A stretch of 19,203 nucleotides of DNA from CAZQIC01 sp964593555 (lineage in GTDB: Bacteria > Bacteroidota > Bacteroidia > JAFLBG01): contig CAZQIC010000093.1 of the NCBI GenBank assembly GCA_964593555.1, positions 1 through 19,203 of the forward strand, read 5' to 3'. Below the pieces are notes generated by a model, which was not told where the DNA came from, did no database searches, and saw nothing but the letters and a program-made list of their open reading frames with translations. The position numbers and the translations under genes are program-made. Positions 7,218 through 14,393 of this stretch are shown piece by piece (position 1 is the first letter of the stretch; the number at the start of each line of letters is the position of its first letter).

Positions 7218-7610
7218 ATGCTTAAAGTTAAGAAGTCGCGCCTGAAGGGCGTTGGGAAAGGATTGTTTACCACATCTCCTATACGTAAAGGAGATATAAT
7301 TGTTGAATACGAAGGGGAAACATTAACATGGGCCCAATGCGAAAGACGTTATGGCAAAAACATTGACAAAGCCAAGTACATCTTTTTCATTTCAAGTAAA
7401 AGGGTGATAGATGCCGATCGCACTCCTTTAGCCCTGGCCCGCTATGCGAATGATGCAGAAGGTTTTAAAAAGCTAAAAGGCCTAAAAAATAATGCCGAAT
7501 ATGACATTATTAAGAGGAAGCCCTACATTGTGGCTACCCGGAGTATAAAAGCCGGGGAGGAGATATTTGTAGATTACCAGCAGGAATACTGGGAAGCCAT
7601 AAAAATGTAA
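7218..7610 (+). CDS. Small SET-domain protein-lysine methyltransferase-like protein
   Basis: Free-standing SET domain of 130 residues, a fold that transfers methyl groups from S-adenosylmethionine to lysine side chains. Visible marks are the N-terminal strand RLKGVGKGLFTTSPIRKGDIIVEYEGE (about residues 8-34), where G-x-G-L-F is the cofactor-binding segment, and the C-terminal IKAGEEIFVDYQQEYW, where the Tyr of VDY is the usual catalytic tyrosine. The knot motif, normally R-[FY]-x-N-H-S-x-x-P-N, reads RYANDAEGFKKLKGLKNNAEY: the Asn is kept, His-Ser is Asp-Ala, and extra residues precede NNAEY. It has no zinc-binding post-SET cysteines. Such short SET proteins occur in bacteria; targets are mostly unknown. 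Probably co-transcribed with the DUF1569 gene. Confidence 0.85.
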   Translation: MLKVKKSRLKGVGKGLFTTSPIRKGDIIVEYEGETLTWAQCERRYGKNIDKAKYIFFISSKRVIDADRTPLALARYANDAEGFKKLKGLKNNAEYDIIKRKPYIVATRSIKAGEEIFVDYQQEYWEAIKM

Positions 7611-7683
7611 AGTTTTTAAGAAAAATTATAAAAGTTAAAATATATTTCCCTTGTGTTCGTCATAATAACAAACGATCGAAACA

Positions 7684-8277
7684 TTGAAACGGGAAATAGC
7701 TATACAATTGTCAATTTTGCCTAGTCAAAACGAACAAATAAGTAATATCGTAAAAAAAGAGAGCGGCCGCCTGCTCGATTTTATCCGCAAACGCATTCCT
7801 AATGAGGAAGACGCCCAGGATGTATTACAAGATGTATTTTACCAACTTACCCAGTCGTATAGATTAATGAAGCCTATTGAGCAGGTTACAGCCTGGCTTT
7901 ATACGGTTACCAGGAATAAAATAACCGACCTTTTCAGGAAAAAGAAAACTGTAAGTCTTGATAAAGCATTTGTTTCAAAGAGCGATGAAAATGGTGAAGA
8001 ATTGTTATTAGCCGAACTTATTCCGCAAAACCAGGAAACTGCTGAAGCTAAGATGGCCAACACCTTAATTATGGAAATGCTTACAGACTCTCTTGATAAA
8101 TTACCTAAGGCACAGCGGGAAGTATTTGTGATGCATGAAATTGACGGACTTAGTTTTAATGAGATATCGGACCAAACCGGTATTGGTTTAAATACCTTAC
8201 TGTCGAGAAAGAGGTACGCGGTCAATTTTTTACGCGAAGAGCTGCGCTCACTTTATAACGAAATGTTTCACAATTAA
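7684..8277 (+). CDS. ECF-type RNA polymerase sigma factor
   Basis: Sigma-70-family protein of 197 residues with regions 2 and 4 only. Region 2 is LLDFIRKRIPNEEDAQDVLQDVFYQL through VTAWLYTVTRNKITDLFRKKK (about residues 31-99, including the -10 recognition helix). Region 4 is LDKLPKAQREVFVMHEIDGLSFNEISDQTGIGLNTLLSRKRYAVNFLREEL (about 138-188, with the helix-turn-helix). The only in-frame start before region 2 is TTG at 7684; there is no in-frame ATG until inside region 2, and a stop lies at 7666-7668. The non-ATG start may limit expression. No classical anti-sigma gene is adjacent; the small membrane protein 10 nt downstream is the best regulatory candidate. ECF factors with this layout respond to envelope or redox stress, but the signal here is unknown. 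Confidence 0.92.
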   Translation: MKREIAIQLSILPSQNEQISNIVKKESGRLLDFIRKRIPNEEDAQDVLQDVFYQLTQSYRLMKPIEQVTAWLYTVTRNKITDLFRKKKTVSLDKAFVSKSDENGEELLLAELIPQNQETAEAKMANTLIMEMLTDSLDKLPKAQREVFVMHEIDGLSFNEISDQTGIGLNTLLSRKRYAVNFLREELRSLYNEMFHN

Positions 8278-8287
8278 AATATTTACA

Positions 8288-8617
8288 ATGCAAAAAAAAT
8301 GGATGTTAATGATTCTGCTATTCCCCTTGCTTGTCTTTTTAGCGGGTTATGTAGTACTTTCATTATGGAACTGGCTTGTACCTACTTTATTCAACGGCCC
8401 GGTGATTAATTTTATTCAGGCGCTTGGGTTGTTGTTGCTTTCCAAAATATTATTTGGAGGATTCAAAGGTGGAAGAGGCTGGGGCGGTTCATGTTATTGC
8501 GGCGGCGGAAGTTATTGGAAAGGCAAAATGAATTCACGCATGGAAGGCATGAGTGAAGAAGAAAAAGAAAAATTTCAAGAGGCCTTTAAGAACCGTTGCG
8601 GCTCCTGGGGTGATTAA
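8288..8617 (+). CDS. Small two-segment membrane protein paired with the ECF sigma factor
   Basis: I do not recognise a named family. The 109-residue product has two hydrophobic segments (about 5-28 and 39-56). They are followed by a Gly-rich stretch FGGFKGGRGWGGSCYCGGGSYW with Cys69 and Cys71, then a charged helix MEGMSEEEKEKFQEAFKNRCGSWGD with a third Cys (104). It begins 10 nt after the sigma factor stop, so it is in the same transcript. Position and topology suggest a membrane partner that could tether or sense for the sigma factor, and the three cysteines suggest metal or redox chemistry. That is inference; there is no zinc anti-sigma (HxxxCxxC) motif. It ends 17 nt from the convergent zinc-ribbon gene. 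Confidence 0.75.
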   Translation: MQKKWMLMILLFPLLVFLAGYVVLSLWNWLVPTLFNGPVINFIQALGLLLLSKILFGGFKGGRGWGGSCYCGGGSYWKGKMNSRMEGMSEEEKEKFQEAFKNRCGSWGD

Positions 8618-8634
8618 TATAATTACGTTACCGA

Positions 8635-8898
8635 TTATTTTTTCCAGCGTTCCAGTTTAGGAATTCCTCTTGTGAAAAATCCGGCTAAAAATCTGGGGAA
8701 ACCCATCTCCTTCATTTTTCCTTTTACAAATTCCTGCATTTGAGTAACAGTTATGTCGGGTTGAGTAAATTTTCCATTCACGTAACAATATCCGCAATAT
8801 ATATTACTTTTACTGCCATCTACATTGCTTCCTCCGCCATTGGGATCTTTGCTTAAAGGCATTCCGCAACTCTGACAATTTTTATAGGTAGTACTCAT
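8635..8898 (-). CDS. Putative zinc-ribbon protein
   Basis: Protein of 87 residues resembling the 'putative zinc ribbon' family (Pfam zf-ribbon_2). The two metal-binding knuckles are CQSCGMPL (residues 8-15) and YCGYCYVNGKF (about 34-44). After these comes the conserved FTQPDITVTQMQEFVKGKMKEMG segment. Such proteins are cytoplasmic, about 80-90 residues, and of unknown biochemical role. It is downstream of the GNAT gene (50 nt gap) and may belong to that transcript. A near-match promoter element (minus-strand TACCTTTA, 8920-8927, one base off consensus) could also drive it alone. Confidence 0.85.
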   Translation of the reverse strand: MSTTYKNCQSCGMPLSKDPNGGGSNVDGSKSNIYCGYCYVNGKFTQPDITVTQMQEFVKGKMKEMGFPRFLAGFFTRGIPKLERWKK

Positions 8899-8948
8899 GA
8901 TTATGGTTTAATTTCTCAATAAAGGTATATGTTTTATATCTCTTGACC

Positions 8949-9422
8949 TTACTCATTTATATTATTTACCATATAATAATTCACGGTTTTAAAGCCATGC
9001 TTTTCCCGGAATTTTATTCCCGAAGTATTTGCTTTGGTCACCTGTAAATCAATATAATCAAGCCCATTCTCCTTTAACCACTTTTTAGAGGCAGTAATTA
9101 ATTTTGTTCCAACTCCTTGATTACGGACTTTATTGTAAACAAAAATATCTCCTATATAACCTTTCTTCGTTTTTTCAAAAACAGGCATTCTTGCTGATAA
9201 ACCTGCTATTGTATATCCCACGAGTTCATTTTCCTGCGAAGCAATAAAAAACGCCACATCATTTTTTTTAATTTGGTTTTTGATATCGATAATTGCAATT
9301 TCTTTAAAGTCGGGTGCTGTTTTAAAAATAAAGTGGAGCTTTGAATGGAATTCCATTTGTGAAATCCACAGCGGAAGAATTTTTTCACAATCTTCGATTG
9401 TAGCCCTTCTAATTTCAATCAT
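8949..9422 (-). CDS. GNAT-family N-acetyltransferase
   Basis: Acetyl-CoA-dependent N-acetyltransferase of 157 residues, a full-length single GNAT domain. Motif D/A strands read ENELVGYTIAG and KKGYIGDIFVYNKVRNQGVG. The pyrophosphate-binding signature is VRNQGVGTKLI (R-x-x-G-x-G, about residues 99-109), followed by the LQVTKANTSGIKFREKHGFKTVNYYM segment typical of motif B. The small-molecule or protein substrate cannot be told. It follows LigD on the same strand after 58 nt with no T-rich hairpin between, so it may ride on the Ku-LigD transcript. Confidence 0.88.
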   Translation of the reverse strand: MIEIRRATIEDCEKILPLWISQMEFHSKLHFIFKTAPDFKEIAIIDIKNQIKKNDVAFFIASQENELVGYTIAGLSARMPVFEKTKKGYIGDIFVYNKVRNQGVGTKLITASKKWLKENGLDYIDLQVTKANTSGIKFREKHGFKTVNYYMVNNINE

Positions 9423-9480
9423 TTTTATTTTTTTGCAATGAAGTGTAATTTACAAAAAATAATATGGATCTTTTAAGATA

Positions 9481-12024
9481 CTATTTGTCGAGTAACGTCA
9501 GGCATTTTTTCAGATCAATGCCTTTTCCTAAAATTGCAGAAAATAGATCTCTCTTTTTTTGCAGACGTTTTAAGGTATTGTGGATGTTGAAATCTGTAGG
9601 ATCAAGGCCGGGCTTTACCTCTTTCCATAATAACGGTGTTGAGACGGAGGCTTCTTCGGTAGGTCTAAGGCTGTACACGCATGAGATAGTCTGGCCTTTC
9701 CGGTTTTGCAAATGATCAAGATAGATCATTTTGTTTCCCCGCTTTTTAAGATTTCGCTCGAGGCTTGTAAACTCAGGTAATTTTTCACGGGTGAGCATGC
9801 ATATTAACAATGCAAAATCTTTTACCTGCTCATAGGTGTATTTTTTTTGAATGGGAATATATACATGCATTCCTGTGGCTCCGGATGTTTTGCAATAACA
9901 ATCGGCACCCGCTTTTTTTAAAACATCTCTTATTACAAGTGCAGTTTCAATTACCTGGTCGAATGTGTTTTTTTCTGAGGGATCAATATCAATGATGAGA
10001 TAGTCGGGGTTATCTAACTTTCCTAATGTAGAGTGCCATGGATTTAATTCTATACATCCCAGGTTATTTAAATAGGCAAGAGTAGGGGCATCATTACAAA
10101 TAATATAGTCAATGTATTTGCTGGTTGATTTTGAGTATAAGGCTTTACTCTTTACCCATGATGGTGCTTCGTCGCCTGCGTCTTTGTGAAAAAAGCCACT
10201 GTCAATTATACCATTCGGATTACGCTTTAGCGATTGCGGACGATCCTTTAAGTAGGGCAGAATAAATTTTGAAATGCTTTGGTAGTAATTGATCAGGTCT
10301 CCCTTTGTTAGTTTTTTTTCAGGCCAATATACTTTACTGAGATTAGAAGTTTTGACTTCTATTTTACCAAATGAAAGAATTCCATCCTTGTTTAACTTTT
10401 CTGTTTTCTTTTTTTTGACCGGCATAATATCTTCTATTGTAATTTCATTTGCGTTTTTGTCATCTCTCAATCTTAAAAAAATAGGATGCCGTAGTCTGCC
10501 ATCCCTTGTTCGCTCGGTATATTTGATTTCGCATACTAATGTTGGTTTTACCCAGGTTACGGGCATATTGGTTTTAACTACTTCTTCGAATGGAGAATGC
10601 TCCTGAATTAATGGCTGCAACAACAAATGCATTTCCTTTAATCCCTGTGAATCGAAACCTGAGCCCGTGTGTCCAATGTACTTTAGTTTTTTACCGGATC
10701 TCATTCCCAAAACCAACGCACCAAAATATTTTCTTTCACCACTGGGCTCTGTAAAACCTGTAATTATTGCTTCCAGACTTTTATGGTGTTTTATTTTTAA
10801 CCATTCACTTATGCGTATTCCAGGGTAATATTGCGAGTCTGCTTTCTTGGCTATTATACCTTCAAGGTTGTTTTTTACTGCGGCTTTAAAAAAATCAACT
10901 CCTTTTTCTTTTATATGATCAGAGTATTGTATAATCTTATTTTTTTTATTTAGTAATTGTTTCAATAATTTTTTACGGTCAATCAATGGCAGGTCACAGG
11001 TGTCTTGCCCATTCAAAGAAATCAGATCAAATACTTCAAAGCGAATAGTATGAATTTCGTTGTCATAATGCTGCAGGAGTTGAAAATTAGCTTTCCCATT
11101 TTCATCAACGACAACAACTTCACCATCCAATGTCGCGTGAATGTTTAATTTTTTTAATTCGTCGGCTATAGCAGGATACGAATCATTAAAAGTATTTCCC
11201 TTACGGGAATATATACTTACATTTCCCTTATCTACCTCGGCCACGGCACGATACCCGTCCCATTTTATTTCAAAGATCCAGTCTTTATCATCAAACGGCT
11301 CTTCAATTTCCTTGGCCAGCATAGGCTTAATATAATTGTTAAGCTTTGATGTTTTTCCGGGGAGATATTTTTTTGATTCTTTTTTTAGATGGGATATATT
11401 TGCCTCTACTGCTTTTACGCTGACTTTTTTTTTAACCGGGTCTTTTTTTTTATTTTTTTGCAGCCATTTGTTGATAGGTGAATTTTTTGCGGTGTCAGTC
11501 TCGCTGCTGTACTCTGAATCTACCGCGTATTTATCTTTATGTTTTATTAATAGCCATGCATTATCCTGTGCCGCTTTTAATTTTACAAGAGCAAAGTCAC
11601 CTTTTAGTTTTTTTCCATGCAATGTGAACTTTAAGTTACCTGCATGTAACCCCGCTCTTATTTTTTTTTCTTCTATTCCATTTTCTGACCCTTCAATTCC
11701 GTTATATGTTCCTTTGTCCCATATTTCAACAATCCCGGCTCCATAATTTCCTTCAGGAATAATACCTGCAAAATCTTTATAATCATATGGATGGTCTTCA
11801 ACCATCATGGCGAGTCGTTTATCCTGTGGATTTAACGACGGTCCCTTAGGAACGGCCCAGCTTTTAAGAACTCCTCCAAGTTCTAACCTGAAATCGTAAT
11901 GAAGGTGCGATGCTTTATGCCGTTGTACAACGAAGGATAATTTTGATTTGTTCTTTGTTCTTTTGCCCTTGGGTTCAGAGGTATGACTAAAATTTCTTTT
12001 TCTCTTGTATTTCGTTAAGCTCAT
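9481..12024 (-). CDS. ligD: Multifunctional ATP-dependent DNA ligase LigD (PE-LIG-POL)
   Basis: End-joining enzyme of 847 residues with all three activities in the Pseudomonas-type order. The N-terminal 3'-phosphoesterase domain (about 30-160) has His36, His42, Asp44, Arg46, His78 and Tyr82 in the expected pattern (RHKASHLHYDFRLE, EDHPYDY). The ligase domain (about 230-540) has motif I EIKWDGYR with the AMP-accepting Lys254, DGEVVV, and EGIIAKK. The C-terminal primase-polymerase domain (about 565-840) has VYWPEKKLTKGDLINYY, RNPNGI, and the metal-binding IDIDPSE (Asp679, Asp681), with a third acidic residue in YLDH (Asp770). It processes, fills and seals double-strand breaks held by Ku. The start is 1 nt after the Ku stop (TGAgATG). 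A long Lys-rich linker (185-230) separates PE from LIG. No inactivating change seen. Confidence 0.97.
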   Translation of the reverse strand: MSLTKYKRKRNFSHTSEPKGKRTKNKSKLSFVVQRHKASHLHYDFRLELGGVLKSWAVPKGPSLNPQDKRLAMMVEDHPYDYKDFAGIIPEGNYGAGIVEIWDKGTYNGIEGSENGIEEKKIRAGLHAGNLKFTLHGKKLKGDFALVKLKAAQDNAWLLIKHKDKYAVDSEYSSETDTAKNSPINKWLQKNKKKDPVKKKVSVKAVEANISHLKKESKKYLPGKTSKLNNYIKPMLAKEIEEPFDDKDWIFEIKWDGYRAVAEVDKGNVSIYSRKGNTFNDSYPAIADELKKLNIHATLDGEVVVVDENGKANFQLLQHYDNEIHTIRFEVFDLISLNGQDTCDLPLIDRKKLLKQLLNKKNKIIQYSDHIKEKGVDFFKAAVKNNLEGIIAKKADSQYYPGIRISEWLKIKHHKSLEAIITGFTEPSGERKYFGALVLGMRSGKKLKYIGHTGSGFDSQGLKEMHLLLQPLIQEHSPFEEVVKTNMPVTWVKPTLVCEIKYTERTRDGRLRHPIFLRLRDDKNANEITIEDIMPVKKKKTEKLNKDGILSFGKIEVKTSNLSKVYWPEKKLTKGDLINYYQSISKFILPYLKDRPQSLKRNPNGIIDSGFFHKDAGDEAPSWVKSKALYSKSTSKYIDYIICNDAPTLAYLNNLGCIELNPWHSTLGKLDNPDYLIIDIDPSEKNTFDQVIETALVIRDVLKKAGADCYCKTSGATGMHVYIPIQKKYTYEQVKDFALLICMLTREKLPEFTSLERNLKKRGNKMIYLDHLQNRKGQTISCVYSLRPTEEASVSTPLLWKEVKPGLDPTDFNIHNTLKRLQKKRDLFSAILGKGIDLKKCLTLLDK

Positions 12025-12025
12025 C

Positions 12026-12805
12026 TCATGAAGCTTTTCTTCTTGTCGTTGTCAGACTGGCTTTTAATTGTTCCATAAGGTCTTTGGTTTTATTATGAAC
12101 AACTTTTAGTTTAGGTTCTTTGATCTTAACGCCTTTAGCTTTCGCCTTTATCAGCTTCATTAATTCTGCTGTGTAGGTGTTTTTATATCTTTTTATGTTA
12201 AATTTTCCGGAGAGCTGATCGATCAAGGATGTGGCCATTTTTAGCTCATTGGATTTCACTTGAACCTTTCCCGGTAAGCTTAATTCATTTGGGTCGCGTA
12301 TCTCTTCTTCGAAGCGGATACGATTGAGGATAATTACTTTTTCATTCGCTCTTAGGATGGCGAGCGCTTCCTTGTTCCGCATAACAAAACTTGCAATGCC
12401 TACTTTTCCTGTTTTTACCAACGCTTCCCTCAATAATGCGTAAGCCCGGACACCTGATTTATCTGGTTCCAGGTAGTAGGGTGTTTCATAATATAAACTC
12501 TCTATTTCTTTTTCATTCACAAAATCACTGATCTCAATGGTTTTGCTTTTTTTAGCGCTTGCGAGTTCAAAATCTTTTTTTGTTAAAATAACGTATTCAT
12601 CATTGGGCATTTTATATCCCTTTACTATTTTTTCCCAGGGAACTTCTTTGCCGGATTTAGCGTTGACCCTTGAAAAGTGAATGTTAGACTGATCTTTACT
12701 GTCCAGCATATCAAGATCAAGCGAACTGCTTTCTGTAGCGCTATACAATTTTACCGGTATGTTCACTAAGCCAAATCCTATGGCACCTGTCCAAATTGGT
12801 CTCAT
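12026..12805 (-). CDS. ku: Bacterial Ku, end-binding protein of non-homologous end joining
   Basis: Ku of 259 residues, typical for the bacterial homodimeric form (about 250-300). Family marks are MRPIWTGAIGFGLVNIPVKLYSAT at the N-terminus, VNAKSGKEVPWEKIVKGY, DFVNEKEIESLYYETPYYLEPDKSG (about 91-115), and a C-terminal Lys/Arg-rich tail after residue 205 that would bind DNA and LigD. It forms a ring on DNA ends and recruits LigD, encoded next in the same operon with a 1 nt gap. The ATG at 12805-12803 is 16 nt past the T-run of a strong hairpin, leaving no room for a promoter between the two. Expression therefore probably depends on readthrough from upstream or a promoter inside the neighbouring gene. 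Confidence 0.97.
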   Translation of the reverse strand: MRPIWTGAIGFGLVNIPVKLYSATESSSLDLDMLDSKDQSNIHFSRVNAKSGKEVPWEKIVKGYKMPNDEYVILTKKDFELASAKKSKTIEISDFVNEKEIESLYYETPYYLEPDKSGVRAYALLREALVKTGKVGIASFVMRNKEALAILRANEKVIILNRIRFEEEIRDPNELSLPGKVQVKSNELKMATSLIDQLSGKFNIKRYKNTYTAELMKLIKAKAKGVKIKEPKLKVVHNKTKDLMEQLKASLTTTRRKAS

Positions 12806-12822
12806 GTTTATTATCTGAATTA

Positions 12823-12856
12823 AAAAAGGCGGAACACATTTGCGTTCCGCCTTTTT
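12823..12856 (-). terminator. Strong intrinsic terminator between the repeat protein and Ku
   Basis: Perfect inverted repeat: arms GGCGGAAC (12828-12835) and GTTCCGCC (12844-12851), extended by A/T pairs on both sides, 8-base loop. On the minus strand the stem is followed by six T. The upstream gene's TAA (12861-12859) comes 2 nt before the structure. It is also symmetric enough to act on plus-strand transcripts. Only 16 nt separate the T-run from the Ku ATG. Confidence 0.85.
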
Positions 12857-12858
12857 AT

Positions 12859-13626
12859 TTAGTAATTGTCTCTTCTGTTGTAACGGTCAGAAGAACGATC
12901 TTCATCCCTGTAATCTGTTTCTACATCTCTATAATTTGAGTGATTACCATTCCTTTGTTCTGTAGTATTCCGGTTGCGGCTGTTTGAATTCTGATCTCTT
13001 CTTTCTGAATCCCTTCTGTAATCTGAATCATTTTCAGCATATTGGTTCTCTCTGCGGTCTGATCTTTGATTTCTTTCGGATTGTGATGGATAGTTTCTGT
13101 TTCTATCTTGAGAGTCTTTCTGAGAAGAATATCCGTAACCATTTCTTTGTTCACGGGAATTATCCTCTCTGTCTTCTCTTCTGTAATTTTGTGAGCGGTC
13201 TCCGTTTAAATTCGTTTCGCTCCTGCGATTTTCGTTGTTTCTGTATCCTTGTTCACGGTTTTGTGATTCACCGTTATTCCAATTATTTTGTCTGCGGTCG
13301 TTTTCATTGTAGTCGTTACGATTTCTGTTTCCATTGTCTTCGTTACGATTCCCGTTTCCATTGTACTCGTTACGGTTTCCGTTTCCATTGTATTCGTTAC
13401 GATCTTCCGAACGACGGCCATTGTTATAAGTGTTTTCGTTAGCGTTTATCGGTCTGCGTCCACTTTCGTTGCCATCATACTGGTTTCCCCATCTTTGAGT
13501 ACGGGGTTGATCATTATCGTTAACATCATTGTAATTTGGCTGACGGTCGCGGCCATTTTGACTTTCAGTGCGATTGTCTTTTTTGTCTTTTAAGCGAGAA
13601 GTTTTTTGTGGTTTTCTTGTTGCCAT
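12859..13626 (-). CDS. Disordered Asn/Arg/Tyr-rich repeat protein
   Basis: No family recognised. The 255-residue product starts MATRKPQKTSRLKDKKDNR and is then almost wholly Asn, Arg, Asp, Glu, Gln, Gly, Ser and Tyr, with very few hydrophobic residues, no Cys and no signal peptide. It contains a 9-residue tandem unit RNEYNGNGN (about residues 75-110) plus many looser NRN/RRDxNS units. It should be intrinsically disordered and near neutral with high charge. Regular Arg and Tyr spacing is like nucleic-acid-binding proteins that form condensates, but this is inference. The frame is open despite the low complexity, codon third positions vary between repeat units, and it ends cleanly at a terminator; all support a real gene. 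It precedes Ku-LigD on the same strand. Confidence 0.7.
   Translation of the reverse strand: MATRKPQKTSRLKDKKDNRTESQNGRDRQPNYNDVNDNDQPRTQRWGNQYDGNESGRRPINANENTYNNGRRSEDRNEYNGNGNRNEYNGNGNRNEDNGNRNRNDYNENDRRQNNWNNGESQNREQGYRNNENRRSETNLNGDRSQNYRREDREDNSREQRNGYGYSSQKDSQDRNRNYPSQSERNQRSDRRENQYAENDSDYRRDSERRDQNSNSRNRNTTEQRNGNHSNYRDVETDYRDEDRSSDRYNRRDNY
13313..13402. repeat. 27-bp tandem repeat within the disordered-protein gene
   Basis: Three full 27-bp units begin at 13313, 13340 and 13367 with TCGTTACG, and a fourth partial unit begins at 13394. A degenerate unit lies just before 13313. On the minus strand each unit encodes the 9-residue block RNEYNGNGN or a close variant. The length is a multiple of three, so unit gain or loss keeps the frame. 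Confidence 0.85.
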
Positions 13627-13759
13627 GTTTTTTGTTTTAAGTTATACCGCTTTGTCGCCCAAAAAATATACCAATGTTAATTTATCGAAAATTTAAAATT
13701 CTTGAATTTGAACTGTGTATTTTATTGCTCTTACTGTTACTTTGTTTGCTCATTTATTT

Positions 13760-14323
13760 TCAAAATTTTAAGTAAAGATCCATGTATAAACCAGAGAGGT
13801 ATGTTTTTGAGTCATTTATGGTCCTGTTCTTAATGTGCATTCTAAATTCATCTATACTCATATCAATTACTTCGATAAATTCATTTTCTTCAGCGTTACC
13901 GCCCCCTGATCCTGCTTTATCTGAATTTTTAACGGTAGCGAAATAAATAAAGAAACGCTCCGAGCTATATCCAGGCGATGAAAAGCAGGAGAGTAGTAAT
14001 TGAATGTTATTCGGGCTGATGTTATAACCTGTCTCTTCCTTAGCTTCCCGTATAGCGGTCTCAAGCGGTTGTTCGTTGTAGTCTACTTTTCCCGCAACAA
14101 TTTCAAAGAGCTGTCCTGATATTTTTGATTCAGTTGCATACCGGAATTGTCGTGTAAGTATTATATTGTTAGTATCTGTATTTAGCATTAAAACTGCTGA
14201 GGCGTCATCCCTTTTTATCCGCTGGCGGGTAAATGTTTTTTGATGTACGCTGCTCTTAATTTTGCCTTCCTCAATTATAAGTCCTTTATCGAACAGAATT
14301 TTATTTTCGGTTACAGTAAACAT
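13760..14323 (-). CDS. NUDIX hydrolase, ADP-ribose pyrophosphatase-like
   Basis: Hydrolase of 187 residues that cleaves nucleoside diphosphates linked to another group. The NUDIX box is intact: GKVDYNEQPLETAIREAKEETGY (about residues 78-100, fitting G-x5-E-x7-R-E-U-x-E-E-x-G-U). The preceding ILTRQFRYATESKISGQLFEIVAG resembles the ADP-ribose pyrophosphatase (NudF) group, where QxR and E-x-x-A-G contact substrate. Later, SCFSSPGYSSERFFIYFA also fits that group. The frame extends to 14353, but that would run into the upstream hairpin; the ATG at 14323-14321 gives the standard N-terminus. Neighbours are the YciF-type gene upstream and the disordered protein downstream (133 nt gap), all on one strand. 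Confidence 0.9.
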   Translation of the reverse strand: MFTVTENKILFDKGLIIEEGKIKSSVHQKTFTRQRIKRDDASAVLMLNTDTNNIILTRQFRYATESKISGQLFEIVAGKVDYNEQPLETAIREAKEETGYNISPNNIQLLLSCFSSPGYSSERFFIYFATVKNSDKAGSGGGNAEENEFIEVIDMSIDEFRMHIKNRTINDSKTYLSGLYMDLYLKF

Positions 14324-14345
14324 GATTAACAGATTTAATTTAGAG

Positions 14346-14382
14346 AATATCAAAGGCGGAATTTTATCCCGCCTTTGATATT
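14346..14382 (-). terminator. Long hairpin between the YciF-type gene and the NUDIX gene
   Basis: Perfect 14-bp inverted repeat, arms AATATCAAAGGCGG (14346-14359) and CCGCCTTTGATATT (14369-14382), 9-base loop. It sits 11 nt past the upstream gene's stop codon and 22 nt before the NUDIX ATG. There is no run of T after the stem in either direction, so it could be a weak terminator, an RNA stabiliser or a leader element. The AAAGGCGG...CCGCCTTT core is shared with the hairpin at 12823-12856. Confidence 0.6.
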
Positions 14383-14393
14383 TGTTCTACTCT

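Noticed and set aside
13313..13402. Possible CRISPR array
   Set aside because: Units are contiguous with no spacers and encode a 9-residue protein repeat.
12984..13442. Long open frames on the plus strand and in a second minus-strand frame within the repeat gene
   Set aside because: The 27-bp repeats keep several frames open at once. The 12859-13626 frame has the sensible start, a stop at the terminator and a coherent hydrophilic product.
14324..14353. N-terminal extension of the NUDIX protein (MIFSKLNLLI)
   Set aside because: This segment overlaps the hairpin stem, and the internal ATG at 14323 gives the usual family N-terminus.
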